64,000 bases of DNA, taken from Pseudomonas kermanshahensis (GTDB lineage Bacteria; Pseudomonadota; Gammaproteobacteria; Pseudomonadales; Pseudomonadaceae). The stretch lies in the NCBI RefSeq assembly GCF_014269205.2, contig NZ_JABWRY020000001.1:2356001-2420000 (forward strand). The letters run 5' to 3'. The translations under genes and the position numbers were made by a program. Positions within the stretch are counted from its first letter, which is position 1, and each line of letters starts with the position of its first letter. Shown here piece after piece: positions 8,750 to 18,046 of the stretch. The notes under the pieces were generated by a model that saw only the letters and a program-made list of their open reading frames with translations, was not told where the DNA came from and made no database searches.

Positions 8750-10321
8750 ATGGAATGGCTAGCCGACCCCACGGCCTGGCTAGGCCTGTTGACGCTTATC
8801 GTCCTCGAGCTGGTGCTGGGTATCGACAACCTTGTGTTCATCGCCATCCTGGCCGATAAACTGCCGCCGCATCAGCGTGACCGTGCGCGGATCATCGGTT
8901 TGAGCCTGGCGCTGATCATGCGCCTGGGCCTGTTGGCAAGTATCTCGTGGATGGTGACGCTGACCGCGCCGCTGTTCGAGGTATTCGGCAAGAGCTTCTC
9001 GGGCCGTGACCTGATCATGCTGTTCGGCGGTGTGTTCCTGCTGTTCAAGGCCACCATGGAGCTGCACGAACGGCTTGAAGGGCATGTCACCCAGGCCAGC
9101 GGTGCGGTCCGTCACGCGGCGTTCTGGCCGATCGTCGCGCAGATCGTGGTGCTTGATGCGGTGTTCTCGCTGGACGCTGTGATCACGGCCGTGGGCATGG
9201 TCGAGCAGCTGTCGATCATGATGATCGCGGTGATCTTCTCGATCGGCATCATGATTGTCGCCAGCAAGCCGCTGACCCGCTTCGTCAACGCCCACCCGAC
9301 TGTGATCATGCTGTGCCTGGGCTTCCTGATGATGATCGGTTTCAGCCTGACCGCCGAAGGCCTGGGCTTCCATATCCCGAAAGGCTACCTGTATGCGGCC
9401 ATCGGCTTCTCGATCCTTATCGAGGTGTTCAACCAGCTGGCCCGTGCGCGCCGCAAGCGCAGCCTGCAGCAGCACAAGCCGCTGCGTGAGCGCACGGCCC
9501 ATGCGGTATTGCGCCTGCTGGGCGGCCGTCGGGTCGAGGCTGACGAGGTAGGGGAAGAAATCGCCGACCTGGTCGAGGGCGGTGGTGAAGAGGTGCTGTT
9601 CGACCGCCGTGAGCGGGTGATGATCAGCGGTGTGCTGAACCTTGCCGAGCGGCCGATCCGCACGGTGATGACCGCGCGCACCGAGGTCGATGTGATTGAC
9701 TTGGCGCTGCCGGCCGCAGCCATTACCGAAGCCTTGGCCAATTCGCCGTACTCGCGCCTGCCGCTGATCCGCGACGGCCGCATCGATGAACCACTGGGCT
9801 TCGTGCACAAGAAGGAGCTGCTCAAGGAATTGCTGTCAGGCAGCCAGCCAGACCTGGAGCGCATGGCCCGGGCGCCGTTGAACCTGCTGGAAAGCTTCAG
9901 CATCCTCAACGCCCTTGAGCAGATGCGCGGTCAATCGACCCATATTGCCTTCGTGGTCAACGAATTCGGTGACTTCACCGGCCTGTTGACCATGACCGAT
10001 ATCCTCGAGTCGATCGCCGGTGAGCTGCCGGATGCGAGTGAGGTAGAAGGGCCGGGTATCGTCGAAGAGGGAGATGGCTTTGTCGTCAGCGGTGCCCTTA
10101 ACCTCAGCCAGGTGCAGGCGCGTACCGGTTTCAGCGCGCGTGCTACCGAGGACTACCAGACCCTCGCGGGCCTGGTGATGAGCTTGCTGGACCGCCTGCC
10201 TATGGTGGGGGATCGCCTGGCCTGGAATGGCTGGACGCTGACCGTGGAGGCGGTTGAGGAGCGGCGCGTGCGCCAGGTGCGGCTTATACCGAGCGGCGAC
10301 GCTGACGCAGCAGGTGCTTGA
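8750..10321 (+). CDS. TerC-family membrane protein with CBS and CorC/HlyC domains
   Basis: The 523-residue protein fuses an N-terminal TerC membrane domain (about 1-235, with [20 protein letters not shown] and the acidic [19 protein letters not shown], the metal-site motifs of the family) to a CBS pair (about 300-425) and a C-terminal CorC/HlyC transporter-associated domain (about 435-515). This is the YegH/YoaE architecture. TerC proteins are linked to metal export or metalation of secreted proteins. The 250 bases upstream show no gene; I looked for a manganese riboswitch there and could not recognise one. Its end overlaps the convergent rarD by 38 bases. Confidence 0.9.
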   Translation: MEWLADPTAWLGLLTLIVLELVLGIDNLVFIAILADKLPPHQRDRARIIGLSLALIMRLGLLASISWMVTLTAPLFEVFGKSFSGRDLIMLFGGVFLLFKATMELHERLEGHVTQASGAVRHAAFWPIVAQIVVLDAVFSLDAVITAVGMVEQLSIMMIAVIFSIGIMIVASKPLTRFVNAHPTVIMLCLGFLMMIGFSLTAEGLGFHIPKGYLYAAIGFSILIEVFNQLARARRKRSLQQHKPLRERTAHAVLRLLGGRRVEADEVGEEIADLVEGGGEEVLFDRRERVMISGVLNLAERPIRTVMTARTEVDVIDLALPAAAITEALANSPYSRLPLIRDGRIDEPLGFVHKKELLKELLSGSQPDLERMARAPLNLLESFSILNALEQMRGQSTHIAFVVNEFGDFTGLLTMTDILESIAGELPDASEVEGPGIVEEGDGFVVSGALNLSQVQARTGFSARATEDYQTLAGLVMSLLDRLPMVGDRLAWNGWTLTVEAVEERRVRQVRLIPSGDADAAGA

Positions 10322-11171
10322 AGCCTTCGAGCACCAGCACCAGCACTGCGGCCCAGATCGGCAGGTAGGTCAGCCACTGATCCGGGCCAATGCTCTCACC
10401 CAGCAGCAGGGCCACGCCCACCAGCAATACCGGCTCGACGTAGCTGAGCAGGCCAAACAGGCTGAACGGCAACAGGCGGCTGGCCAACACGTAGGCGATC
10501 AGGGCCGATGCGCTGATCGCCCCCAGTACCGGGATCAAGGCGTAAAGGCCGGGGTGCATCTGCAGGTCCGCAGGTGACAACGGCCCCTGGATCACGAAGT
10601 ACAGGGCCCACGGCAACAGCAGGCACATGTCGCACCACAAACCGCCCAGGTGGTCGGTGCGGCAGCGTCGGCGCAGCACGAAGTAGATCGGGTAACCGAT
10701 CATCACCACCAAGGTTTCCCAGGCGAAGCTGCCATGTTGGTACAGCTCGTGCCCGACACCCAGCGCAGCGCAGCACACGGCGATTTTCTGCAAGTGCGAC
10801 AGGCGCTCGCCGTAGACCAGGCGCCCGGTCAAGACCATGGTCAGTGGCAGCAGGAAGTAGCCCATCGAGACCTCCAGGCTACGCCCGTGCAACGGCGCCC
10901 AGAGGAACAGCCACAGTTGCACCCCCATCAGCCAGGACGTACCGACCATCCCCAGCAGCAGCACCGGGGTGCGCCGTACCCGCCCCAGCAGCTCACCGAC
11001 ACGTTGCCAGTCCTTCGAAACCAGCATGAACAGCGTCAGGCAAGGCAGCGTCAGCAGCGTACGCCAGCCAAAGATTTCCTCACCATCGAGCGGCGTGAGC
11101 AGGGAGGTATAGAAGTACATCACGGCGAACAAGCACGACGCCATGACTGATGAAAGGATGCCTTTTGACAC
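10284..11171 (-). CDS. rarD: EamA-family permease RarD
   Basis: This 295-residue inner-membrane protein has about ten hydrophobic helices arranged as two EamA halves. The N-terminal [21 protein letters not shown] and the [13 protein letters not shown] segment are characteristic of RarD. It is thought to be a drug/metabolite exporter of the DMT superfamily; its substrate is not known. Its 3' end overlaps the TerC-CBS gene by 38 bases on the opposite strand. Confidence 0.88.
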   Translation of the reverse strand: MSKGILSSVMASCLFAVMYFYTSLLTPLDGEEIFGWRTLLTLPCLTLFMLVSKDWQRVGELLGRVRRTPVLLLGMVGTSWLMGVQLWLFLWAPLHGRSLEVSMGYFLLPLTMVLTGRLVYGERLSHLQKIAVCCAALGVGHELYQHGSFAWETLVVMIGYPIYFVLRRRCRTDHLGGLWCDMCLLLPWALYFVIQGPLSPADLQMHPGLYALIPVLGAISASALIAYVLASRLLPFSLFGLLSYVEPVLLVGVALLLGESIGPDQWLTYLPIWAAVLVLVLEGFKHLLRQRRRSV

Positions 11172-11204
11172 GAATGCCTCGAATGGGAGAGTTGGGCGGC
11201 TGGA

Positions 11205-12791
11205 TCAGCCGCGCATGATCTCAGGGGGCGCGTCCTGCGGCAACCGCGAGACGCCTTGGCGAGCGGCCAGCGCTTCGAGGAACGCCTCAGCCGGCATGGG
11301 CTTGGCGAACAGGTAGCCTTGCTGGAAGTCGACGTTATGCCGGGCCAGGTAGTCGCGCTGGGTCTCGGTTTCGACGCCTTCGGCGACGATGCCCAGGCCC
11401 AGTTTGCCCGACAGCTCGATAATGGTGTCGAGGATGTGCAACGACAATGCGTCACCCCCAACCATGGCAACGAAGCTTTGGTCGATCTTCAGGTAATCGA
11501 CCTTGAACTGGCGCAGGTAGTTGAGGCTCGACTGGCCAGTGCCGAAATCGTCCAACGCAATCATCACGCCCATTTCATGCAGCTTCTCGAACAGGTCAAG
11601 GGTCACCGGCGTGGCTTCGATCAGCTTGCGCTCGGTCAGTTCCAGGGTCAGCGCCACACGGCCTGGCGGAAAGTGCTGAAGAAAGGTCCGGCAATCGTCG
11701 AGCAGGCTCAGGTCGCGGCAATGGTCAGCGGTGATGTTGATGCCAATGTGGAAGCCATCCTCCAGCAGCGCGGCATACGGCGCCAGGCTCTGTGCGGTAT
11801 GCAGCATCAGCGCGCGGGTCATGGCGACGATCTGGCCGCTGTGCTCGGCGTAGGGGATGAACAGATCGGGGCGCACCAGGCCTTCGCGGGGGTGGTTCCA
11901 GCGCATCAGCACTTCGGCACCGGCCCACTGGTAATCCCCCTTGCGTACCACCGGCTGAAAGTACGGCAGAAACTCGTCGGCCTCCAGGGCGCGCTGCAGT
12001 TCGACGCGCGGCGAAGTGGCGCGGCGGACTTGCCAGTGGCACACCGCCCCGGCTACCGCGCCGAGTATCAGCAGCAGGCTAAGCAGGGCGGGGTAATGGC
12101 TGAGTAGCAGTTGGCCTTGCTTGTCGGCGCCATAGCCGCCGTACACGCTGAACGGGTAGCGGGTTGAGCTCAACGTCACCGCGGCAGTCGCTGCCGTGGG
12201 CGGTGAGCCTTCGTGGACAGCACCGTCCTTGCCCATCCAATCCTTACCGACGCGGATCTGCAGCGTTTCGTCCGGGCCGATCAGGCGCAGTGCCGTGAGC
12301 AAGTGGTCGCCATCGACGGTAGTGATCGCGCCACGATCGCCGTCGCTGGCCCGATACACCAGCAGGGCATGGCCCGGCGTTACCGAGTTGCCATCCATCA
12401 ACCACAGCGTGCCGTTGGCGTAGTCGCCAGCGTCGACGGCCTCATCGAACTCACCGAACAGCGAGGAGCAATAGAGCGTGTTGTGCTGGAACAGGTTGGT
12501 GGAGCGCACAAAGGCATTACGCGTGACCTGGCCGCGCAGGGCCAGTTGCACCTGCGCGCACGGGTCGCCTGCCAACGGCAGCAGCGCTTGTGCCGTACTG
12601 GACGCCGTGTCGAGAATACGCTCGACATGGTCGATCACCTGAGCGGCAGTGGCATGGCTGTTGGCATGCAGTTCACGGTCAATCTGCCAATTCATCACCC
12701 CCAGGCCGCAGGCTACCGGGAGCACGCCGATCGCCCAAGGCAGCAGGGTGCGCCAACTCCAGCCGGCGCGGCTTTTACGGGTGAGGGGCAT
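11205..12791 (-). CDS. CSS-motif EAL-domain c-di-GMP phosphodiesterase
   Basis: The 528-residue protein has a first membrane helix (about 15-35), a periplasmic CSS domain with Cys78 and the Cys108-Ser-Ser triplet, a second helix (about 230-250) and a cytoplasmic EAL domain (about 265-515). EAL motifs are intact: EVLMRW in the first block, DDFGTGQSSL, LKIDQSFV, VAEGVETETQ and QGYLFAKPMPAE. It should hydrolyse cyclic di-GMP, with activity set by the redox state of the periplasmic cysteines as known for E. coli PdeC-type proteins. A related CSS protein without an EAL domain lies 1.4 kb away at 14188-14994. Confidence 0.92.
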   Translation of the reverse strand: MPLTRKSRAGWSWRTLLPWAIGVLPVACGLGVMNWQIDRELHANSHATAAQVIDHVERILDTASSTAQALLPLAGDPCAQVQLALRGQVTRNAFVRSTNLFQHNTLYCSSLFGEFDEAVDAGDYANGTLWLMDGNSVTPGHALLVYRASDGDRGAITTVDGDHLLTALRLIGPDETLQIRVGKDWMGKDGAVHEGSPPTAATAAVTLSSTRYPFSVYGGYGADKQGQLLLSHYPALLSLLLILGAVAGAVCHWQVRRATSPRVELQRALEADEFLPYFQPVVRKGDYQWAGAEVLMRWNHPREGLVRPDLFIPYAEHSGQIVAMTRALMLHTAQSLAPYAALLEDGFHIGINITADHCRDLSLLDDCRTFLQHFPPGRVALTLELTERKLIEATPVTLDLFEKLHEMGVMIALDDFGTGQSSLNYLRQFKVDYLKIDQSFVAMVGGDALSLHILDTIIELSGKLGLGIVAEGVETETQRDYLARHNVDFQQGYLFAKPMPAEAFLEALAARQGVSRLPQDAPPEIMRG

Positions 12792-12860
12792 ACTGGCCTA
12801 ATCTGTTGAAGAGAACGTGCAGAGGATAGCCGTTTGTCGGGGGCACGGGCGAACTAAAGC

Positions 12861-12889
12861 GCGACAAACCAATTTACGCACTGTAGAAT
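12861..12889 (+). promoter_or_regulatory. Candidate sigma-70 promoter of hpd
   Basis: GCGACA and TAGAAT are spaced by 17 bases, each matching four or five of the six consensus positions. If used, the hpd mRNA would carry a leader of nearly 200 bases. Confidence 0.4.
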
Positions 12890-12903
12890 CCAGTTACGAA
12901 TAC

Positions 12904-12911
12904 AACAATAA
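12904..12911 (+). promoter_or_regulatory. Candidate Hfq/Crc motif in the hpd leader
   Basis: AACAATAA followed by GG fits the AAnAAnAA catabolite-repression motif of Pseudomonas. It lies about 180 bases ahead of the hpd start, further away than is typical, so its role is uncertain. Confidence 0.3.
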
Positions 12912-13092
12912 GGTTCTCCACATTCGGGAGAATCAAGCCCGCCGAGAATGGGTCCATATGACAAACCATGGGTTCAAACTGATCATTGGTGGCTTCCTCG
13001 CTCGCAGCGTGCGTGGCATCCCGTGCTCACCGCCTGTTCTGTTCTACATCCCCGGAAATCACTAATTTTTCGCTGTAGATGAGGACAAGAAC

Positions 13093-14169
13093 ATGGCTGA
13101 TATTTTCGAAAATCCAATGGGCCTGATGGGCTTCGAGTTCATCGAGCTGGCATCGCCGACCCCTGGCGTGCTCGAGCCGGTTTTCCAGATACTCGGTTTC
13201 ACCAAGGTCGCCACCCACCGCTCCAAAGACGTGCACCTGTACCGTCAGGGCGGCATCAACCTTATTCTGAACAACGAACCCAAGAGCATCGCCTCGTATT
13301 TTGCCGCCGAACACGGCCCGTCGGTCTGTGGCATGGCGTTCCGCGTTCGCAATGCTCACGAAGCCTATGCCCGCGCCCTGGAACTGGGCGCTCAGCCGGT
13401 CGAAATCGAAACCGGCCCGATGGAGCTGCGCCTGCCCGCGATCAAGGGTATCGGTGGCGCGCCGCTGTACCTGATCGACCGCTTTGAAGAAGGCAGCTCG
13501 ATCTACGACATCGATTTCAATTTCATCGAAGGCGTAGACCGCAACCCGGTGGGCGCGGGCCTGAAGATCATCGATCACCTGACCCATAACGTTTACCGTG
13601 GGCGGATGGCCTACTGGGCCGGGTTCTACGAGAAGCTGTTCAACTTCCGCGAGATCCGCTACTTCGATATCAAGGGTGAGTACACCGGCCTGACCTCGCG
13701 TGCCATGACCGCACCCGATGGCATGATCCGCATCCCGCTCAACGAAGAATCGTCCAAGGGCGCCGGGCAGATCGAAGAGTTCCTGATGCAGTTCAACGGC
13801 GAAGGCATTCAGCACGTGGCCTTCCTGACCGACGACCTGCTCAAGACCTGGGATGCCCTGAAGGGCATCGGCATGCGCTTCATGACCCCGCCGCCGCAGA
13901 CCTACTACGAGATGCTCGAAGAGCGCCTGCCAGGCCACGGTGAACCTGTCGACCAACTGCAAGCGCGCGGCATCCTGCTCGATGGCGCTGCAGAGCAGGG
14001 CGACAAGCGTTTGCTGCTTCAGATCTTCTCGGAGACCTTGCTTGGGCCGGTATTCTTCGAGTTCATCCAGCGCAAGGGTGATGATGGCTTTGGCGAAGGT
14101 AACTTCAAGGCCCTGTTCGAATCCATCGAACGGGACCAGGTTCGCCGCGGTGTATTGAGTACCGATTGA
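13093..14169 (+). CDS. hpd: 4-hydroxyphenylpyruvate dioxygenase
   Basis: This 358-residue cytoplasmic enzyme converts 4-hydroxyphenylpyruvate, O2 and Fe(II) to homogentisate in tyrosine catabolism. The iron ligands are His162 ([10 protein letters not shown]), His241 ([11 protein letters not shown]) and Glu323 ([11 protein letters not shown]), matching the 2-His-1-Glu facial triad of the P. fluorescens enzyme within one residue. The length is standard and the C-terminal [17 protein letters not shown] gate helix is complete. GAGGA lies seven bases ahead of the ATG. It stands alone, with the homogentisate pathway genes not in this window. Confidence 0.97.
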   Translation: MADIFENPMGLMGFEFIELASPTPGVLEPVFQILGFTKVATHRSKDVHLYRQGGINLILNNEPKSIASYFAAEHGPSVCGMAFRVRNAHEAYARALELGAQPVEIETGPMELRLPAIKGIGGAPLYLIDRFEEGSSIYDIDFNFIEGVDRNPVGAGLKIIDHLTHNVYRGRMAYWAGFYEKLFNFREIRYFDIKGEYTGLTSRAMTAPDGMIRIPLNEESSKGAGQIEEFLMQFNGEGIQHVAFLTDDLLKTWDALKGIGMRFMTPPPQTYYEMLEERLPGHGEPVDQLQARGILLDGAAEQGDKRLLLQIFSETLLGPVFFEFIQRKGDDGFGEGNFKALFESIERDQVRRGVLSTD

Positions 14170-14187
14170 TAGGTGCTGGTACCGCCG

Positions 14188-14994
14188 TCATGCCGCTTCG
14201 GCGGCGGTACCACGCTTGTTGCGACGCGCCCTGAACAAACCCCAGTAGACGATCGAGCCGGTCACGATGCCTACCAGTACCAGCGAGGGCAGGACCTGCA
14301 ACATCGATTGGCGGATTTCTTGCGCCGTATAGCCTCTGGCATAACCGCCCCTCACCGCATACCCATACCTCTCGGAGAGCGCCCTTTGGGCATACTCGGA
14401 CTGCGAAGGCCGATGCGGTTCGCGGCTGTCTCCATGGCTCCAGATGTACTGGTCGCCGAACTCCAGAAGCAGTGTCAGGCCATCCTGAAAAGCCCGCAGT
14501 TCGTTGCGCAGTTCAGTGGCATAGCCTGTCACGATCACGCTCGGGTTGTTGCCCGGTTCCTGAAAGTGGGTCACCAGCGTAGCGGGTAATGCTGGCGAAT
14601 CGAGCGCGAGTTCAACCTGTTGCCCGGATTGAGCGAAGGCCGAAAGATGGTCGAGGGAGTCCGAGTGGGTGCTGCAGTACGCTTCCTGGTCGCGCACCAA
14701 GGTCAACGAGCGTAGCAAGGGGTCACGGGCTACCTGCTCCTGCAGGGTGCTGTGGACTTCGGCGCACGCCTTGCCTGCAACAGGCTGGGCGAGGATAACG
14801 GTGCTTTGCATGCGGTCCAGCACTTTATCGATGGTGAATACCGCTTCCTGCACGGAGATCTGTGCATTTTCTTCGAGCTTTTTCTCCAGCTGAAACACCA
14901 TGACCAGCAACCCGGACACCACCGGCACCAGCCCAATGGCCATGATGAGCAGCAATTCCAGCAAACTGCGCCCGGCATGCATGATTTTCGACAT
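14188..14994 (-). CDS. Stand-alone CSS-motif membrane sensor (no EAL domain)
   Basis: The 268-residue protein has a membrane helix at about 11-35, a periplasmic domain with Cys77 and Cys107-Ser-Thr, and a second helix at about 225-248, then ends after a basic tail of about 20 residues. Its periplasmic part aligns by eye with that of the CSS-EAL protein at 11205-12791 (CAEVHSTLQEQVARDPLLRS against CAQVQLALRGQVTRNAFVRS). The cytoplasmic EAL domain is absent, and the stop is followed within 18 bases by hpd, so no EAL remnant remains. It may be a decayed phosphodiesterase or a separate redox sensor that partners another protein. Confidence 0.78.
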   Translation of the reverse strand: MSKIMHAGRSLLELLLIMAIGLVPVVSGLLVMVFQLEKKLEENAQISVQEAVFTIDKVLDRMQSTVILAQPVAGKACAEVHSTLQEQVARDPLLRSLTLVRDQEAYCSTHSDSLDHLSAFAQSGQQVELALDSPALPATLVTHFQEPGNNPSVIVTGYATELRNELRAFQDGLTLLLEFGDQYIWSHGDSREPHRPSQSEYAQRALSERYGYAVRGGYARGYTAQEIRQSMLQVLPSLVLVGIVTGSIVYWGLFRARRNKRGTAAEAA

Positions 14995-15126
14995 AGGCTA
15001 TTGTTCTCCAGTCTGAGGTTGCCCGTGGTGGGCAGGTAGTCTGGGAGCCTATGTAATCAATTGCGTGTCGGATGTAGTCCGCGTGCGGCCTGCGCTTCGA
15101 GAAATGAAGTAATCAGGCGTAAGCCG

Positions 15127-15816
15127 TCACTTTGCTTCGAGTCTTGCGAGTACCTTTTCAGCCAACGTTGCAGTGGAATCTGGGTTTTGCCCAGTAATCA
15201 GCCGATCGTCGCTCACCACGTAAGGTTTCCACGGGTCATCGTGCTTGCTGTAAATACCGCCCCTGGCAACCAGTTCGTTTTCGGTGAGAAAAGGCACAAC
15301 CTTGTCCAGTTCCACCAGTTGTTCCTCGATGTTGGAAAAACCGGTGACCTGACGGTCTTTCAGCAGCAGGCTGTTGTCACTGAGCTTGATGTTCAAAAGG
15401 CCGACAACGCCGTGGCAAACGGCCGCCACAACGCCTTTATTCTCGTAGATCTTGCGCGCAAGTTCTTGCAGCGGCTGGTCATTGGCAAAGTCGTACATGA
15501 CCCCGTGCCCACCGGTGTAATAGATGACGCTATAGTCGTCAGCCTTGACCAGCCCCGGGCTGAGTGTGGCACCCAGACGTGTCATGAAGTCCTTGTCGTC
15601 GTACCACTTCCAGTCCAGGTCAGGTGCCATTTGCAGGCTGTGCGGGTCGATCGGCACATAGCCGCCGCTGGGGCTGACATAATCGACGTCGTAGCCGGCC
15701 TTCTCGACTTTTTCGACAAAATGCACGGCCTCGCCCAACCACAGCCCGGTTGCCCGTTTGAGGGTCGGGTACTTGGCCGTATTGGTCAGCACTACCAGCA
15801 TCTTCTTCTTGCTCAT
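15127..15816 (-). CDS. DJ-1/PfpI-family protein (Hsp31-like)
   Basis: The 229-residue cytoplasmic protein has the class I glutamine-amidotransferase fold with the nucleophile elbow VVAAVCHGVVGLLN, where Cys and the next His form the catalytic pair. The conserved YYTGGHGVMYDF loop and the GFSNIEEQLVEL segment fit the Hsp31/YhbO-like branch, which has chaperone, protease or glyoxalase/deglycase activity. ATG at 15816 has GGGAG seven bases ahead; an in-frame GTG two codons upstream is less likely. Immediate neighbours do not indicate a pathway. A stress role is inferred from the family. Confidence 0.85.
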   Translation of the reverse strand: MSKKKMLVVLTNTAKYPTLKRATGLWLGEAVHFVEKVEKAGYDVDYVSPSGGYVPIDPHSLQMAPDLDWKWYDDKDFMTRLGATLSPGLVKADDYSVIYYTGGHGVMYDFANDQPLQELARKIYENKGVVAAVCHGVVGLLNIKLSDNSLLLKDRQVTGFSNIEEQLVELDKVVPFLTENELVARGGIYSKHDDPWKPYVVSDDRLITGQNPDSTATLAEKVLARLEAK

Positions 15817-15967
15817 GACCACACTCCCATCGGCAACCTAAAGGGACCGCTATTCCATGGCTCAGTGGAAAACCTAATCAGCATAGCTGCCACCTGCCGG
15901 TACGCCATAAATGCAGCGCATGCTGTGCTAACGTGAACAACGTCGCCACCCATCAGCCATTGGAGTC

Positions 15968-18040
15968 ATGAGATTGGTCGCAAACGGTACTCCGCGCGAG
16001 GCTGAGCCGCAGGTCATGCTGCTGGCGCCCAACCCAGCATCAGCTGATCCCATGGGCGAACGCATTGCCCAATTCGATTGGGGCCGTACTTCGCTGGGGC
16101 CGCTGCCACGCTGGCCGGCCTCGCTGCGCATTGCCGTCGACATGATGCAAGTGTCGCCATTCCCGTGTGCGGTGGTGTGGGGGGCGGACCTGAGCGTGGT
16201 CCATAACGACGCCTATCGGATGCTCCGGGGCGATGGCCAGGACGCATTGGGGCAGGCGTTCGACGTGCTCTGGAACGATGCCTGGCAGGGCATGGGGCCC
16301 TGGGTGTTCAAGGCCCTCGAAGGCCGTTCGAGTTTCGTCGAAGACCCGCCGCTACGCATCGAGCGCGGCAACGTCAACGACCCCTTGTGGTGTGCCCTCG
16401 GCTACTCGCCGATTCGGGATGAGCAGGGTGGCGTTGCGGGTTTTCTACACACGGTCATCGAAACCAAGGCCAGTGTCGAGGCGCACCATCATTGGCGCGA
16501 GCAGGCGACGGCCTTTGAAAAACAGCTTGAGCGCTACATGGCCGATCGGGATCAAATCTGGCGATTGTCCCGTGATGCCATGATGATCGTTACTCGCGAG
16601 CTGACGCTGCACGCGGCCAACCCCGCTTGGCACCGCATCCTGGGCTGGAGTGAGGCGTTGGTACAGAACATGTCGATACTGGAGCTGATCCACCCAGCGG
16701 ACCGCGCTGAAGTGCAGGTGGCGGTCTCCAGCTTTGTGCAGGGTCAGGAGGCTGAGCAGATCGATATCCGCCTGCGCCACCAGGACGGCCACTACCGCTG
16801 GTTTAGCTGGTCCGCTACATTCGATGGCAACTTACTGACCGCCGTCGGCCGCGACATCACCGCAGACCGCGAAGAAGCCACACGCCAGTCCGAGGCCTTG
16901 TTGCGCAACAGTGAGCGTTTGGAGGTGGTTGGCCAACTGGCAGGCGGCATGGCCCATGAAATGAACAACTTGCTGTCAGGCATCGGTGGCAGCCTCGAGT
17001 TGTTGCAACGCCGCTTGCTACAAGGGCGCCTGGAGCGCATTGAGACCTATGTGGAACTGGCGCGAGACTCTGTGCAACGGGCCATGAACCTCACCCACCG
17101 GCTGTTGGCGTTTTCCAGCAACCAGCCGCTGGATGCCAGGCCACTTAATGTCAACCGACAGCTGTCTCTGATCGAGCCCTTGCTGCAGCAGGCGCTGGGC
17201 GCGGAAATGAGCCTGCAGTGGGAGCTGGACGTCACCCCCTGGGCTGTCAGCGTCGATGTCACCCAGTTTGAAAATGCCTTGATCAACCTGTGCGCGAATG
17301 CCCGTGAAGCGTGCCTTGAGCGCGGCAGTGTCTGGATCAGAACGGTCAACGAACGCTTGGCGACGCATTTCCCGGATGAGAACGGGCTGCCACCTGGCGA
17401 CTATGTGGCCTTGCATGTCGAGGATGACGGCCACGGGATGTCGGCCGCTGAGGTCGCCAAGGCCTTTGAACCCTTCTTCACGACCAAACCACTGGGACGG
17501 GGATCGGGGCTTGGCCTGCCGATGGTCTATGGCTTTGTCGGGCAGTCGGGTGGCTATGTGTGGATCGAGTCGACCCAAGGCCAAGGGACAAAAGTCTCCA
17601 TGCTGTTTCCGCGTAGCCTGGCGCCGGTTCCGGAAGAGCCACTGGTATGCCTGCCAAGCGTTAATCGCGCGCAAGGCCAGCGCGTGTTGTTGATCGATGA
17701 CGAACTCAACCTGCGTGCACTGATGCGCGAGTTTCTCATCGAACGCGGGTTTGCCATCTGTGACGTTCAAGATGCCAATTCAGCGCTGGATCGCTTCCGC
17801 CATGACGGGCCTTTTGATCTGGTAATCACGGATATCGGTTTGCCGGGCGGGTTTAGCGGGCGGCAAGTCGCCAAGGCAATCCGCATGATCGTGCCGTCGC
17901 AGAAGATTTTGTTCATCACCGGCTACACCGACCAGCCGATCGAAGCCCAACTGCTCGATCAGCCGGGCACCGCATTGATGCTCAAGCCGTTCGCGCTGGA
18001 GCACTTAGCGAACCAGGCTTTGCACATGCTAGACGGTTGA
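15968..18040 (+). CDS. PAS-containing hybrid histidine kinase
   Basis: This 690-residue soluble kinase has an N-terminal PAS-like region (about 30-165), a PAS_3 domain (about 195-305), a dimerisation domain with His330 in VGQLAGGMAHEMNN, a GHKL ATPase (about 430-555, with GHGM and GLGLPMVYGF) and a C-terminal receiver with its phosphorylation site in DLVITDIGLPGG. No membrane helix is visible. It lies tail to tail, six bases apart, with a related hybrid kinase at 18047-19651. No Hpt domain or response regulator with an output domain is next to it. The ATG at 15968 has GGAG too close for ideal spacing; ATG at 16016 is an alternative. Confidence 0.9.
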   Translation: MRLVANGTPREAEPQVMLLAPNPASADPMGERIAQFDWGRTSLGPLPRWPASLRIAVDMMQVSPFPCAVVWGADLSVVHNDAYRMLRGDGQDALGQAFDVLWNDAWQGMGPWVFKALEGRSSFVEDPPLRIERGNVNDPLWCALGYSPIRDEQGGVAGFLHTVIETKASVEAHHHWREQATAFEKQLERYMADRDQIWRLSRDAMMIVTRELTLHAANPAWHRILGWSEALVQNMSILELIHPADRAEVQVAVSSFVQGQEAEQIDIRLRHQDGHYRWFSWSATFDGNLLTAVGRDITADREEATRQSEALLRNSERLEVVGQLAGGMAHEMNNLLSGIGGSLELLQRRLLQGRLERIETYVELARDSVQRAMNLTHRLLAFSSNQPLDARPLNVNRQLSLIEPLLQQALGAEMSLQWELDVTPWAVSVDVTQFENALINLCANAREACLERGSVWIRTVNERLATHFPDENGLPPGDYVALHVEDDGHGMSAAEVAKAFEPFFTTKPLGRGSGLGLPMVYGFVGQSGGYVWIESTQGQGTKVSMLFPRSLAPVPEEPLVCLPSVNRAQGQRVLLIDDELNLRALMREFLIERGFAICDVQDANSALDRFRHDGPFDLVITDIGLPGGFSGRQVAKAIRMIVPSQKILFITGYTDQPIEAQLLDQPGTALMLKPFALEHLANQALHMLDG

Positions 18041-18046
18041 ACCGGT

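Larger units (their letters stand above)
12792..13092. other. Intergenic region with the long leader of hpd
   Basis: This 301-base stretch separates the divergent EAL gene and hpd. It holds a candidate sigma-70 promoter, a catabolite-control-like A-rich motif, a small hairpin (TTCTCC at 12914-12919 paired with GGAGAA at 12927-12932), and a short frame from ATG 12958 to 13065. The short frame has no strong ribosome-binding site, and I do not call it a gene. The hpd ribosome-binding site GAGGA lies just ahead of the ATG at 13093. Confidence 0.6.

Noticed and set aside
12817..13065. Possible 82-residue gene upstream of hpd
   Set aside because: It has no ribosome-binding site at its start, no recognisable domain, and covers promoter-like sequence. 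Only the internal ATG at 12958 remains a weak leader-peptide candidate.
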